A stretch of DNA of 64,000 nt from Tamarix chinensis (GCA_030549775.1 CM060181.1:35310563-35374562), one strand, 5' to 3'. Shown: positions 21,320 through 35,195, numbered from the stretch's first letter. The notes: generated from the letters alone by a model not told the origin. A program made the numbers and translations.

Positions 21320-24300
21320 TATAAACCCTATATTTTAATAAATGGTTGAATGAGAATTATGCTAATTTTTGGACTTTTGATCTTAATTTAATGTTATGAT
21401 TTGGTTTGAGGAAAAGTTGATTTGAAGTCATGTTGGAAAACGGAGTTTATTGAGTTTTTTAGGTAAACTGATTGACTAGTTCCACAAATGGATAGAGTGG
21501 TTTGTCATTATAGCAAAATGGTTTTTTTCAACTAAATTAATTGACTTGTTGGATGAGCTAATCACTTAGTTTCTATAACAATCAACTGGTATGCCCAAAT
21601 CCATTGACTACTATGTTGAGTTGTTCATATTTTTAGAACTTAATTTTTTGAAAAATCTCTTATACTGAAATGGAACATTACCAACCCATGATAAATTGTC
21701 CCTAATAGATACCTTACTATTTTCATAATGCATTTAGCCCAAAATATTGCCTCATATTAATCTAGAGGTCAATTAGAACAATTAAGGGCGAGAGATAACG
21801 TCAACCTTGTCTTCTTCCAGCTATGTCCTTTACACATTTTTGAGATCAATGCTTCGATCTCAGGCATACCTCTAAGCAAACAGAAGATTATTTCCACACT
21901 AATCATAGATTACTTCACTCATGTATGCTAATTTTAGTATAATTGACATGCATTCTCCAAAAATACCATTTGAGCTCTAGAGATTAGGTAAGCATATCTT
22001 GGATGAAATTCGTCCGTTTAACTCAAATTCTTCCCGAACCCTCTCTAATTTCCTTCGATTGGTTGGCTATAAAGAACCCAAATCATCCCTTTTATACACC
22101 TTATCTTTCAGCTAACGAATTCTCTAAGTTTGGTACTCACTCTCTTCTTTATACACTTCAAGCCTTTCTAATCAATTTTCTTACACACTTTTAATCTTGT
22201 CTCTAGCTCTCTTTTATTCGAATTATTAAGCAAAGATGAGTTAGATTCTAGGAAAGGGGTTGAGTGGTTTAGCTAAGCATTTCCCTATTTTGCTTCAAGT
22301 TGGTACATTCTTATTTCTCTCTATTTTATTTTCAATAATTTAAAAAGGTTTTAGTTTAAATTTTGAGTTTAAGATTATGGATTTTATGATTTAAAAGCTA
22401 AGAATATTATAGTTGGAAATTCTAATTTAAAGAGGAATTTTTGCCAAGTATTTCTTGCTTCTAAAATGATTAATGAGTATTATTGCATATCATGTGTTCC
22501 TTTAAGTTTATTTCTGCATGTTGGCATATGTGTATACAACCTACATAAGCGGTATGGATTGTTAGACGACATAATTTGAGTAAAAGCTTGAAAAGATATA
22601 AAAATTGGATGTGATGATTCCATGTTATGAGATGCAAGTCAATTCAGTTGGAAATGTGTTGCACTATGTTGATACATATTTGAATGTGGTCGTGGATGAT
22701 TTATATGAAAGAATTTGCATTAAATTTAATGGTTGGTGTTGTTTTTAGGTAAACTGATCAACTAGTTAAGTCAAACTAATTGACTAGTTTCTAGAACAGT
22801 TGACTGGTTGACCCAACCCATCATTTGATAAGCCCGTAGAGACCATGTTCTTGATCTCTTCTTAAACCCATCAACTTTTTGTGTAGAATCAATCGACTAA
22901 TTTATGAATAGTCAACTAGGTTACCTAAATCAATAGACCAATTTGTGGAAAAGCATTATCTAGTTAAATTAAACCAATCGACATGTTAATCCAAATTGAT
23001 TGATTGGATGGGCCATACTAATCCACTACTTTGACTTGTTACCATGGTTTGTTTCCTTTTGATTTGGTTATGCTTTGAGGCTATCTTTGGTACTATACTA
23101 TGATTATTAATCAGATAAAATACAAATTTTATCATGGATTATTGGCCTAATGAAAAGATTAAATGGATCATAATTTATGGTATACTCTACATGTTATGTA
23201 AAGGCTAAATAGGTATTCCACTTATGATTGGTGATGGTATTGAGAAAAGAGTAATAAAACTCAGCATATGCAGGAATGAAATGATAAGATGCATATAAGT
23301 AGTATGGTACAATGATAAATGGGGTCCCACATGGTCAGAAAAATGGAAAAGGAAGGATCGATATTGAATAAACATGGAAATTACCTTACTTATTATTGTA
23401 TTGGCCTTGTGTGATCACTTATCCTTAAATTGAAAGATTGTTGAGTTAAGTATAGGTCTAGGTTACCCGATCCTCGATTAGCTACCATGAGTTTTTCTGC
23501 CTTTGGGTATTTTTAGTGTGTTTGAGCTTTGCCTTTAGGTGGGATCCTAAGAGGTTATATTACCTTACCTACTATAGACATTAATGATGTACTAGGGGGT
23601 ATCAATACTAAAGGGTTTGGTTACCTAGGTGGTTGGCTATGGACTGGACTTATGCCCATATTGGTTAGCTTTAACCTAGACTTATGTCTATTCTATTGAT
23701 TTGCTTTAGCCTAGACTTATGTCTCTTATTTGGATAAGCTTCTATGGTATGTGAGACCATGAGGTGGTGCATAGTTCATCGCTTGATAATAATAATGTAT
23801 GGAAGATAAGTAATTGGTTGATAAAGTATGAATGATAACCAAATGAATAGTTAATAATTGGATAAGGATGGAAATAATGGCATGAATGACCAAAACGGAA
23901 TAAAAACTTGTTTATACACATGGAAAATGACTTAAATATCCTATTCGTTATTGAATGGAATAGTTAATGGGTGATTTACCTGATTTATATGTGGCTAAGG
24001 AAATGGTATAACCTAAAAGATTGAGAAATTGGAAATAAACCCTATAGATCCTCAAATTTTATCTGCTATTGTATGTGTGAGTACCTATCTGATGTTAATG
24101 TGAAACCAAGAATTATATATTCTACGTTGTTGGATTTATGCATAATAGCATGTCCTTAAGTACTCTTACATTTATATATATTTATATTACGCATGTTGTA
24201 TTTTATATCTATGTAAGATTGATTGGCATACTTATGTTTACAATAAGGGAGCAACTTGGCTTAATTGGTGCGTAGCATACTGTTGTGCCCATTTTCTACA

Positions 24301-24762
24301 TCACCTGCTCATTCCCATGAGTAGAGGGCTTGTGCAAGTGTTTGGCGATGGCTAGTAAAGGGCCTACCACAGTTGTGTTGGGGCTTGAGAGTAAGGACAT
24401 CCAGAGATTTTTTGTGGGGTCTATGGAAAACTTTGATTTTAATTTGGGTGTCATCACCTCATCATATATTTATTATAGCCCTGTATTTCAATCTATATGT
24501 GTTTTGTTATGATTTTGTAGAGGATTGTTAAGGTCCTCCATTGTAAACGCTCTTTTATGTTATTTATGTAATCTTTTATATATGCACTCAATTGTTTCAA
24601 ATGTCTTGGTTGGTTTTAGCCTTGTGTCTAAAATAGGGTAGGTAGCGAAAGTCTAACCTATGTCAGGTACGACAGTAATGCCCCATTTTTTCTAGGTGTA
24701 TTTTTTAAATTTTGAAATATTGTAAATGGAATTTTTTTATCGTAAAAAATGGGGGTGTTATA
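21320..24762 (+). repeat. E1 3' LTR (3.4 kb)
   Basis: Starts TATAAACCCTA after the purine tract and ends GGGGGTGTTATA; the 5' LTR ends TGTGACA. From about 22352 it aligns with 1-2445. Two minisatellite-like clusters of AATTGACTAGTTTG-type units lie at 21460-21610 and 22745-23035. Small frames inside (22003-22194, 24330-24512) are not preserved in the other LTR. The expected duplication partner of the 3' flank is outside the window. Confidence 0.8.
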
Positions 24763-26379
24763 CTTTTAGCTTTAAATTATTTTATTTTCTATGAATTTGT
24801 GTTTATTTTTTGTTTTCTTTTGTTTAAGATTATTTGTATTCAAAATTTAAGCTATATGTCATAATCATTTGAGTTTAAGTCATTTATTTTTATTTGTGGT
24901 TAATTTTATTTTTCCCATTTTTATATTAAGCATTTTATAGATCTAGGGTTTATACATTTTACATATATTTTAATCTATATATTATACTTTAAGTTTTATA
25001 TAGTTTATACATTTAAATTTATCTAGTAAGGTTTAAGTTTTTTTTTTCATTTATTTTTTGATTTTTAAAATTATTTATGGTTTACAATTGATAGTATATT
25101 TTATGGTTAGACTTTAAGGTTTAGGGTTTATATTTTAGGATTTAGGTTAAGGTTTATTTTTTTGGGTTTAAGGTTTAATGTTTAGGGTTTAAGTTAAGGG
25201 TTCAAGGTTCATTGTTTTGACTTAGTCTTGGATATAGGTTTGGGTTGGAAATTAGGTTAGGTATTTACTTACTCTTGATTATTGATCAAATACTAAGTTA
25301 ATGGTTGAATTGTTTTTCGTATATTTTTATGTTGAAAAGTGTTTATATATACCTATATAAGATAATAATGAGATGATGACATCTTCTACCTAAGTTACTT
25401 AGTTCTTGTCTTAAGACTTAAGGTCTTGAACCCTTTTCAAGTTCATATATACACTGGGCTTTGCAATAAATGCTAAAAAATTATGAATGAAGGAATAAAA
25501 CTCACATTTTAGGTATTCATGAATTTAGCTAAATTAAAAGTTGGATTTTTTTCTTTATTTTTTATAGGTGGACACAAAATCTGTACTACCCTTCTCTCTA
25601 ATTCAATGTGTGGATGACATTGGGCTAGACAAGCCCATTTCACGATAGAACGTACATGTTTACTCCAGGCTCTAAAGTATTGACCATTTTTCTTAGCTTG
25701 ACTAATTTTTTTTCTAGTTATGCACTTCCTCTATAAAGTAAATAAAAAAATATAGAAAGAAAACTTCTTATTAATTTACTCACCTTTTTTTTGAGTTAAT
25801 AAAATTGACAATAATAGTTCTAAGATGCATTTATCAACAAATATCATAACATTCAGCATATTGTTTTTTTTTCAAAGAACTATGTTTTTAGTGGGTATCA
25901 AATATCGATCACCCATGGCCCATAAACCACTTTTACCTAAGAAGTCATGATCAACATATGAAATATAAGAGATAGAAAGTGAGGATAATATTATAAATTA
26001 GATATTTTAAACTTAAGATTAGTAATTTTAAATATCATTTATCTACTTAAACTACAACTATTTATTACAATTAATAACTCCATTACTATAAGGGGAATTT
26101 CGGTTGTATACACACTTTTTTATATTATGATTTTTTTTTAAAATTGATGTTAATTCAAGTTAGAATAAATTTCGTAGATGAATAGGGATGTAATTAAAAT
26201 AGGTGAATGCTTAAGATTTCATTTATCTCAGGTGTTTTGCATAGTTTTTATATCAATTTAGGTTTATAATAATATTTTGTACAAACAAAGTCAATTTGAA
26301 CAAGAAATAAACATTATAAATTATATATTCACATAGTATGTCATTTTACATTAACTAATTGTGACAATGTATTTGGATG
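24763..26379. other. AT-rich unassigned sequence
   Basis: No open frame, LTR end or recognisable domain. Degenerate TTTAGGG-like text (GGTTTAGGG, TTTAGGGTTTAAG) clusters at 25100-25210 and recalls the GGGTTA tracts in the CACTA intron, so part of this may be heavily decayed CACTA sequence leading into the remnant that follows. That link is weak. Confidence 0.4.
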
Positions 26380-27328
26380 TGATGTTGTGTCTATTACATG
26401 CACTCACACTCTCAGTATTAGAGATCTGCATGCATGTTGAGGTTTGTATCTTGTATGTCTTTTCTTCTTCTATGAAATAAGATATGCACATGCATGCATC
26501 CAAGTGTTTGTTAGTTATTGATAGTTAGCTTTTATGATCTATTAACTTTAACTTTAGAGTGTAGAGCTACCAACTTATGGAACACCTATTAATTTTGATT
26601 TCTAAGTGTGACTAGTGTACCGAGATGTATCAATTATAGCTTTAACACGTATATATTTATCATTAGGGCGGAAGATATGCGAGAATGAGTGTTATATTTC
26701 ACATTTCATATTTGTTAAGTATTTGAGCATACAATGTTGTATTTGGACTTGAACAAAATTGCACAATTTGTATGAATAAAAAAATAAGGTTTTATGATTC
26801 TCGCTTAAATTGATATTAAAACCGTAATGGATTAGTTTATTTTAGGTGATTTCTAATATTTTTTATTATAACCATAATTAAAATAAGGTTTAACAACAAT
26901 TATTAGCTAAAACAAATATTAAAAAATACATTAAATTCTAATTAGGGTTATATTACTCCGTAGTCACATATGTAATGGCAACATTTTTAAATTTTAAAAA
27001 CTGTTTTGGGGAAAAATTGTTATTAAATAATTCATTTTATGCTGATATTACTTATTATTTTCATTGATGCTTTATCATCATTTATTTTAGGATTTTTACA
27101 TTTTTCACGACTTTTCATTTGAGGAATCATTATTAAAATGTTGCTCATAATAGTAGATTTAAGTTGGAGCCGTTATTGAAAACCCTAATTTTTACCCAAA
27201 TTTCACAAATTTTTTCATAAATTTTAAGAAGGTGTTAGATCATTACTAAAGCTTTAATAATGTGTAATTCAATAAAGGTTTAAAACCATTCTTAAAAAAC
27301 CTTTATGGGGCAGTTTATGCTACTAGTG
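26380..27328 (+). mobile_element. Old CACTA 3' end, same family as 10220-15700
   Basis: Aligns block by block with 14950-15700: the last coding bases before CAGTATTAG (26415), GATCTGCATGCATGTT, GTAGAGCTACCAAC, CTATTAATTTTGATT, TTTGAGCATACAA, then a subterminal region with decayed hairpins (AAACCGTAATGG, TTTAAAACCATTC), TATTTAATAATTCATTTTATGC and TTATGGGGCAG. The end reads CTACTAGTG at 27320-27328; its reverse complement CACTAGTAGCATAAAC resembles the left TIR of the younger element. No 5' half was found in the window. Confidence 0.7.
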
Positions 27329-27640
27329 AAACTTATGCCATCACTTATCTGTTCATGGAAAAATTTGAGCCATCTTTTTGGCCCTCCATTAACATTGGGT
27401 GTATAATAGTATTTACTTTATTCTCTACTTAGCTTTAGGCGATCAGATATGTTTATAGTGCTAGGTGATAAGACTCTTGATCCATCACTTTTATGTATAA
27501 AGTGATGGACAATGAGACTTTCAACTCATCACTTATATATTTCCACTTTATATATGTAGTTTTCCATCATCTTTATATATATATATATATATATATATCA
27601 CTTTTATGGACTTAGTGATTAAGGTCTTTTGTTATCTTTT
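27329..27640. other. Unassigned AT-rich stretch with ATCACTT repeats and a perfect palindrome
   Basis: ATCACTT recurs near 27341, 27485, 27527 and 27598. CCATCACTTT and AAAGTGATGG form a perfect 10-bp stem around a 7-nt loop at 27482-27508. (TA)n lies at about 27572-27597. This may be the edge of another small DNA transposon; no TIR pair was found. Confidence 0.45.
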
Positions 27641-28266
27641 GTAGTTTCATGTTCTTGGTGTACTTTTTGTGTTGATTATGAGTTATTTGAGTTCTAGGAT
27701 TTGATCATGTATTAAAGTACCTATCTTTTATGATTAAGCATTTTTTTAGTTCCTTACTATTATACATGATTTTGGTAGTTCTTATCATAATCATGTTTAA
27801 GTATTGACTTTTCCATGTGTTCATGTGAGTATATGTGTGTTCAGTGTCTTTTTATGTGTTGTATGACATAAAATCATGCTAGGATTAGTATGGAAAAGGT
27901 GGGTAAAACATTTGTTAAGTGGATCACAAGTCTTGGTGTTGTTTCGCCCAGACAAGTCAATAGGTTAGTGAACCCAATGACTTGTTGTGCGAAAAGTAGC
28001 ATAGTTTAGATTTTTTTATTAGCTGGTTGCAAGAATAGTATATTTGATTGATGAACCAGTTGATAGGTTCCAATGAACATTTAATTAGTTTGCCAAACCC
28101 ATCGACTTGTGGATTCATGATCATAGTGGTTTGGTCTCTACTTAAACCCATTAATCGGTTTGGTCAAAGTCATCGACTAGCTTCCTATGAACAATTGATC
28201 GATGGGACCAATTAGTCAACTTTTTTACTAGTTTTATTTTCTTCTCAGGTCTATTGCAATTGAACC
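27641..28266 (+). repeat. P1: + strand chromovirus-type LTR, first part
   Basis: Aligns with about 50935-51680 in P2 (shared TTGATCATGT, TTTTATGTGTT, GGTCTCTACTTA and the minisatellite of AACCCATCGACT / AACCAGTTGAT units at 27955-28230). The LTR stops here at the edge of the - LTR M and resumes at about 48714. Confidence 0.6.
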
Positions 28267-28585
28267 TATAACTTTTGAAATGTTAGTACTAATATTTTTT
28301 TATTAACAATAGAAGTATATAATCAAAATATTGGGTGTTACAACCATAATTGACATAATTCTATTTTACTAAACCATCCTTACATCAATCACATGCCTTA
28401 AACCACTCATATTAAAACAAGGTAATTATTAACGAGAGAGAAGCTTTTATAAATACAAATACGAGTTTGAAAATTTATTTTGAGTTACAATAATAGAATA
28501 TAAATGAAGGGATGTCATGGATTAAAGAATCCAAAAAAGTATCTGGATAAAATATTATCTTAATAACATAACTCTTCCCTCAAAC
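28267..28585 (-). repeat. M: - strand chromovirus-type LTR, part 1 of 3
   Basis: Collinear with 52341-52650 of the E4 LTR (ACCATCCTTACAT, AATCACA, AATCTGG/ATCTGG and AATAACATGACTCT-like blocks). E3 inserted at its right edge, where CAAAC is duplicated. The left end, TATAACTTTTG, corresponds to TGTAACACCCC in E4. Confidence 0.6.
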
Positions 28586-30720
28586 TATAATACCCTAAAA
28601 CCATAATTTAGAAACAATAATAAAAAAGGTATTAATAGGTGAGATTAATTAAATATACCATTTTTAATAAAATAATGTTATTATAGTAAAAATAATTAAA
28701 TCCAAAAAGGAGGAAAATAATGTAAGAATAAAATTAATGGAGGTTACACTAATTTGCTAAACGAAAATAGATTTTAGGAAAAATTTGACCATAATTTCTA
28801 AATAAAGGAAAAATTATTTATATATTTTCACTAATTTTATGATTCCTAAAAATTCAAAAAACAATCCTACACACCCTAACCACCTTATATTTATTTTTCT
28901 TTTTTCCCTCTTCCTTTTCCCTTGTTCTCTCTTTTTCTTCCTTTTCCTTTTCTTTCTTCCTTTCTCTTCTTTTCTTTCCTTTATTTCCTTCTTGCCGGTC
29001 TATGCCACACCCAAAACAACCCACTTCCTCTCCCCCTCCCCCTCCTCTCATTCCTTCCTGCACAACCTAACCCTTTCTTTTTCTTTTTTTCTACACCACC
29101 ATCCAAATTTCCACCCTCTCTCTTTCTTACACCACCCTCTACAAAACATGACCCTTCTCCTTATAACTCTCCCTCCTTTTCTCTCCCCATTTGTACAAAA
29201 TGGGTAGCTCGAGCTACCCTTTTGTACCCTTTGCCACCCCTTGCACCACCTAGTGCCACCACAACTACCACCTCCACTACATTCCTCTCTTCCTAGAAAT
29301 CCTCCCTCTACATTTCCATACTCTCCCTTTCTTTTTTATCCCCTTCCTTCCTCCTCCTTTCACTCATCCACTTTCGGCCACCACCACCACCATCGTGGCA
29401 TGACACCACTACCACCACAACCCCCACAAACCTATGAACCATACCACCCAACAAAACACCACTTACCTTCCCTTTTACAACCCCAAAATCCTATCTTTCC
29501 TATCACCACCACCTCCACCACCCTTGTACTGCCCCGTCGTGCACCGCTGCTACCACCCTAGCCATCACATCCTTTCCAGTTGAGCCCTAACCCTTGTTTT
29601 TATTTAAGTATAATTTATTTTAAATATTTTCTATTATTCACCATATTATTGTTATTATTATTAGCGTCTTTAATAATATTTAGCTATAAAATAATAAAAT
29701 AAAAAGGAAAAGGAGAAAGAAAAAAGTTAACATTAGTGTTTAATTTTATAGGTGAACAAAACCCTTCACATAAGGAAGTGTAGTATTCATGCTCCAAGCC
29801 CTATGTCATACTAGGTAGGGATATGGATAGGGCTAAATTATATATTTTTTTTTCTTTTATGGGTGTTTTGATATGTGTTATGTATTATATATGAGTATGG
29901 ACTAAAATGTGTGTAGTGCAACTTGCTTTGCATAGAGTTAAGGTAAGTGATGTATGTGTTATAATATGTGTGATATGGGTGATATGACTTATATTTTATG
30001 ACATTTTCTTATGTATAGTTGTTATAAAATAACATGCATACTAGGATGGCCTTAGGTGGTAAGATGAGGTTGTGGGGAGCTAAAATGAATAAAGAGGGTG
30101 GAGTGATTAGGGAGAAGTGAGAAAATGCTAAGTGCCTAATGATCCATGGGTGAAAAAATAAAGCAATAATAATAATAAAATGAAGGGTTGGAGTAATTCT
30201 TGTATGGGGAGTGTAAGGCTTGTATGAGGTGGTTAGCCTTTGCATGGAGGTAAATTTTATGTGGAAAAATGTGATTTAAGGTTTAAGCATGATGTGGAAA
30301 GATTACTTAGGGTAATTGGAATCCATAGGTAAAAAATAGTACGAGGGTTGGTAGAAGTATGTGGAGGGGTTAACTAGGGTTTTTGGGAAAATCCTTATGT
30401 AGGGGAGTGTGTGAAAGGGTTGATGGTGATTGGTCAGAGTTAGGGTTGGGATTAAAAGGGTGTCTTATGAAGGGGTTGAGTTAAGAGGCAAAGAGGGAAG
30501 AGTGTATGTGTGAAGGGATGGTGTAAAAGAAAAGAGGAGTATTAGGGTTTTGGGGTGGCCAACTAAGGTTATTCTTAAGATGTGTGGAAGATGGGGAGTA
30601 AGGTTGTGATGTTAGATGTGGGTTGAGTGGAGTGATGGTGTAATATTCAAAGGGAGTTGGGCCATGTATGATAAAGAGTGGTAATGATAAAGAGAGTTTA
30701 GGGCCATATAGGGAAATTGG
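28586..30720 (+). repeat. E3 5' LTR, truncated on the right
   Basis: Aligns with 35196 to about 37765, including the pyrimidine-rich block (28880-29570) and the AATAAAATGAAGGG-type stretch near 30170. Text after about 30690 departs from the 3' LTR, so roughly 1.3 kb of LTR end plus primer site and leader are absent. Proline-rich frames at 28839-29561 arise from the CT-rich tract and are not genes. Confidence 0.75.
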
Positions 30721-31760
30721 AGTAGGTCTTTGAGGCCTTTATAGAGTGCATCTAGTGCTAGCTACTAATGCAGCCCCAACACTCACATCACTCTACGGGT
30801 TCCAGGGATGATTAGCTCTAGAGGGTCACCGAGCATCACCCTTTATTGTACATGGGTGAGGAAGACCTCGTTTTCCTTGAGGGGTGGATTTGATACATGG
30901 ACCGCACCATCGAGGTTGTGGACTGCCCTCTAGCTCAACAGCCTAGAATCGTGGCATTCTTTTTTAGGGGCATAGTAGATGCCTGGTGGGTAAAGCACCA
31001 TACTCAGGATGGTCCCCCAATAATTTAGGAGGCATTAAAGGCTGCCCTGCACTCTAGATTCTACTTAGAGAGCTTGAAGAGGGGAAAGCTCAAATAATTC
31101 ATGCAACCCACCCAAGGCAACATGACAGTTAGGTAATACTACACTCGCTTCACCAAGCTACTTTAGTTTGCCATGGGATTACCACCAGTGAGTCCACGAT
31201 AGTGTTGCCGTTTGAACAGGGGCTGACATTCAGCATCCACCATATGATGGAAGTGGTGCCTTCACAGACTTGGCCACCCTATATGAGCATGCTTGTATTG
31301 TTGCCACTCTAGTCGAGGAGCATGCATCTATTTTGAGGAAGAAGAGACCAGAGGGCTAGAGGGCTAGAGATTTGGGAGCAAAACCCAGCCACGTGTAGGA
31401 GGACCATTTAGACACTAGCAAAGGAGTTAGATCAAAGGCAGAGACCATCAAAGGGGTCATCTTACAAACTATGTGGTAGGAGACGCCTAGGCAGAGACTG
31501 TGGGGGTAGACTCGTGGCCTATTCAATCTATGGCACACTGGGTCACTGCTCTTTTTGATTGTTGGGATCGGCAAGGCTTCTAATAGCCCTAAGGCTAGCA
31601 TTACTAGCAGAGGGAACCCCTAATTCGCTAGTAGTAGGCCTACAAGTTACACGCACAGACCTTATCCCTGTATTTCCAACAAAGAACCCCTACCCTAGCT
31701 GATGCACTAGTTCAGGATGTTAAGGGAAGGCCTTAGAGAGGAGGTAAGTTAGGCGGATAA
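30721..31760 (+). pseudogene. E3 gag remnant
   Basis: Broken frames show a chromovirus gag core: DAWWVKHHTQDG (near 30973), EALKAALHSRFYLESLKRGK (31033-31090), MTVR then YYTRFTKLL (31123-31165). A convincing CCHC knuckle is not visible. Stops occur in every frame. Confidence 0.65.
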
Positions 31761-34700
31761 CTAATGTGATTAGCTAGATAGAGGCTGATTGTTAGCTAGA
31801 AACCATCACTGGTTCATTCACCATACTATCCTTACCAATGCATGTTCTTTTCAATTCGAGTACATCCCTATCGTTCATGTCCACCTCTTTTGTTGTTAAG
31901 GTTGAGATATCACCATCTTTTAGTATAGCATTGCCTATGATGATTCCTTTGGGAGATAGGATGGATTGTATTGAGTTATATTCAGATGTGATCTTAGTCA
32001 TAGGAGAGGTAGACTTCTTAGTGTACCTAAAAAGGATCATTTATAGGATTTTAAAGTGATTCTGATGATGGATAAGCTTGGAAGATATCGGATGGTGATT
32101 AATTGCTCTCAAGAGCATGTGGTATTAAGAGTCCCTAAGGATATTAAGGTTTTGTATAGGAAGGACAAGCCTAACCCACTACCAAAGTGGTGTCTGTAGT
32201 TACACTACACTTCTTTGTTTAGAAGGGGTACCCAATGTACTTATGTGGTGTGCAAGAGATGAATAAGGAACTAGTAGCTCTAGAGGGCATTCTAGTAGTT
32301 AGAGAGTTCCCAGATGTATTCCGAGAGGAAATACTAGATATGCCCCCAGTTCGTGAGATTGATTTCACTATCGAGCTAATGCTGGGAGCTGAGCTTGTAT
32401 TAAGAGCACTAAAGGAACTAAATACCCAATTGATGGAATTGTTGGAGCATGGGTACATATAACCAAGCGTCTCACCTAATTAAGGGGTTCCACTATTTTC
32501 TCCAAGAATGACCTAAGATTAGGATACCACCAGTTGCGAATAGTAGATGTTGACATTTTGAAGACCGCCTTTTGGACTCAGTATGGATACTATGAGTTCA
32601 TGGTGATGCCATTTTGGCTCAGCAACACTCTTGTAGTTTTTATACACTAGATGACGAGGATCTTCAAAACCTTCCTTGATCAATTTGTGGTGGTGTTCAT
32701 CAATGACATCCTTGCTTACTCCCAAAGGAATGAAGAGCATAAGCAGCACCTCCATACCATACTTTCCTTACTATATGAGCACTGTTTGTATGCGAAGCTA
32801 TCCAAATGTGGGTTCTTGCTTCAGGAGGTAAGGTTCCTTACGCATATAGTGTTAGCTGGGGAGTATTAATTGACCTATCAAAGATTGTAGAAATCACAAA
32901 GTGGAAGGCTCCTACAAACATGTCAGAGGTTCGGAGTTAGCTGGGATTGCCCTGGTACTACAAACATTTCGTGCCGAACTTCTCAAAGATTACCTGCCCC
33001 CTAACCAAACTCTTGAAGAAGACCACCAAGTTTCAATGAGAGTCTTGTGATGAGGCCTTCAAGGAGTTAAGGTGACGGTTGACCACCACACCTGTCTTGA
33101 CTCTACTAGAAGGTTTTGATGGTTTCGAGGTCTATAATGATGCATCCAAACACAGACTTGGTTGTGTGCTGATGTAGATTGGCAACGTGGTTGCAAATGC
33201 CTCCCAATAGTTAAAGCCGCATGAGCTGAAATATCCAACTCATAACCTAGAGTTAGCAGCAGTGGTTTTTGCCTTAAAGATTTGGAGGCACTACTTGTAC
33301 GGGACTAAGTGTAAATTCTTCATAGATCATAAGAGCCTCAAGTACATCTTCATCCAAAAAGAGATGAACATGTGGCAAAGGAGATGGATGGGGCTGGTTA
33401 AGGGCTACAACATTGAGTTAACCTACTATGAGGGTAAGGCCAACGTGGTTGTAGATGCCCTCAATAGGAAGAGCACACACTCTTTGAACTTCTGTGTGGT
33501 TTGTGACTGGATGTTGGAAGAGTTGTCTAGCCTGGAGATCGAGTTGATTTAGCAAGATGACCTCGAGGTCTATATAAGTCCCTTGATGATCACTCCCACA
33601 GTATTTGAGGAAATCTGAGTGGTCAGGCTGGGGATGTCATGCTTGAGAGGATCCATCAGAAGCTATAGGAAGCCCATGCCAAAGGGTTTTAGGTATACAA
33701 GAATGATAGCCTTTGCTATAAGGGCTATTGATGTGTACTGTAGGGATGCCCAGCGTTGAAGCACCAAATCATGGAAGAGGGACACTAGATCCCTTACTTT
33801 ATCCACTAAAGAGGGGACAAGTTATATAAGGATCTCAGGAAGGTGTACCCGTGGCCTCGTATAAAGTAGGATGGTTGAGTTCAATTCCTAGTGTCTAACC
33901 TATCAGAAGGTCAACATAGAGCATCGTTGACATGCAGGGCTACTTCAGCCATTAAAAGTGCTAAGGTGGAAGTGGGATTTGATTTCCATGGACTTGGTTG
34001 GTGTGTTACCAATGACATAGAGTGGCTGTGACACTATCCGAGTCATCATGGATAGATTGACCAAGTCGGCCGTGTATATTCCATTGAAGTCCACTTGGAT
34101 CATAGATCATCTAGATAGTGCCTATATGAAGTACGTGGTTAGTTGCTATGGGGTAACAAAGGACATTATGTCAGATAGGGATTTGAGGTTCCTCTCTCAT
34201 TTGTAGGGAAAGCTACAAGAATTCCTGGGAGCAAATTTGAATATATGAGTGCAGCTTTCCATCCCACTACAGATGGGCAGACCAAGAGGACCAAAAAAAC
34301 CTTGAAGATATGTTGAGGGCTTGTGTATTGGATTTTTCAAGATTTTTGGGATGAGCGCTTGCATCTGATAGAGTTATAGTACAACAACGGCTACCATCCC
34401 CGCATAGGGATCGCTCCTTTCAAAGCATTGTATGGATGGAAGTGTAGGACCCCCTTATGCTGGAGTGATATCAGTGAGATAATGGTGTTGGGACCTAAGA
34501 AAATCGGGGGGATGACCAAGTAGATCCACTAGATTTAAGATTGGATTAGAGCTGTTTTGAGCCAACACAATATCTATGTAGAGCAGAAGGGCCAGAGTGG
34601 AAACTTTGAGGCTGAGGAAAAAGTGTTGTTGAGGGTTTCCCCCACTAAGGGTGTGCAGAGATTTGGTAGAAAGGGCAAGCTAAGCTTGAGGTACATTGGT

Positions 34701-35182
34701 CCGTATAAGATCTTGAAGTGGATCAGAGAGGTTGCATACTAGTTGGCACTCCCACAAAAGTTAGCACAAATTCACAATATGTTCCACATTATGTAGTTGC
34801 GGACGTATGTGGTTGATCCTTCATATGTGATCTATCCTAATGAGGTCAAACTTGATGATTCCCAAGGCTATGAAGAGAGACCTATGCAAATCCTTGACAC
34901 TAAGCTTTGGAAGACCTGCATAAGTGCGATCCCTCTTAAGAAGATTCTATGGAGCTGCCATAGGACCGAAGAAGCTACTTGGGAAGCTAAGAAGGAAATG
35001 CATGAAGCATATAAAAAACTCTTCACCTCAGGTATGGTAGTCCCTATTAAACCCTTTTTTCTTTAAGGGGGTAGTAGCATTGCGTTTCATGCTTTTATTA
35101 TTTAAATAATCTTGGAACTGCTTTTCCCTATTCCTAACTTCTAGAATTTAAGCTAGTGACTTTAGGGACGAAGTCTTTCTTT
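31761..35182 (+). pseudogene. E3 pol remnant: RT, RNase H, integrase, chromodomain
   Basis: RT begins near 32230 (open frame 32235-32462, EFPDVFREEILDMPPVREID). A deletion of about 45 codons joins SVSPN directly to the [12 protein letters not shown] segment at about 32500. The catalytic pair of the FxDD box reads FIND (32699-32707): the first Asp codon is AAT. RNase H includes FIDHKSLKYIFIQKEMNM (open frame 33262-33552). Integrase has the first catalytic Asp in SMDLVG (about 33986) and the second in IMSDRDLRF (about 34170). A post-integrase block lies at 34557-34742, and a chromodomain at 34880-35025 ends EEATWEAKKEMHEAYKKLF. Several stops and frameshifts. The chromodomain and multi-kb LTRs place it with Tekay/Del. 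Confidence 0.8.
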
Positions 35183-35195
35183 AAGGAGATAGTGA
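35183..35195 (+). other. E3 polypurine tract
   Basis: AAGGAGATAGTGA immediately before the 3' LTR; same position and text as in E1 and E4. Confidence 0.75.

Noticed and set aside
28839..29561. Open frames rich in Pro, Ser, Leu and Phe
   Set aside because: They arise from the CT-rich tract of the E3 5' LTR; the equivalent tract in the 3' LTR gives different frames, so there is no coding conservation.
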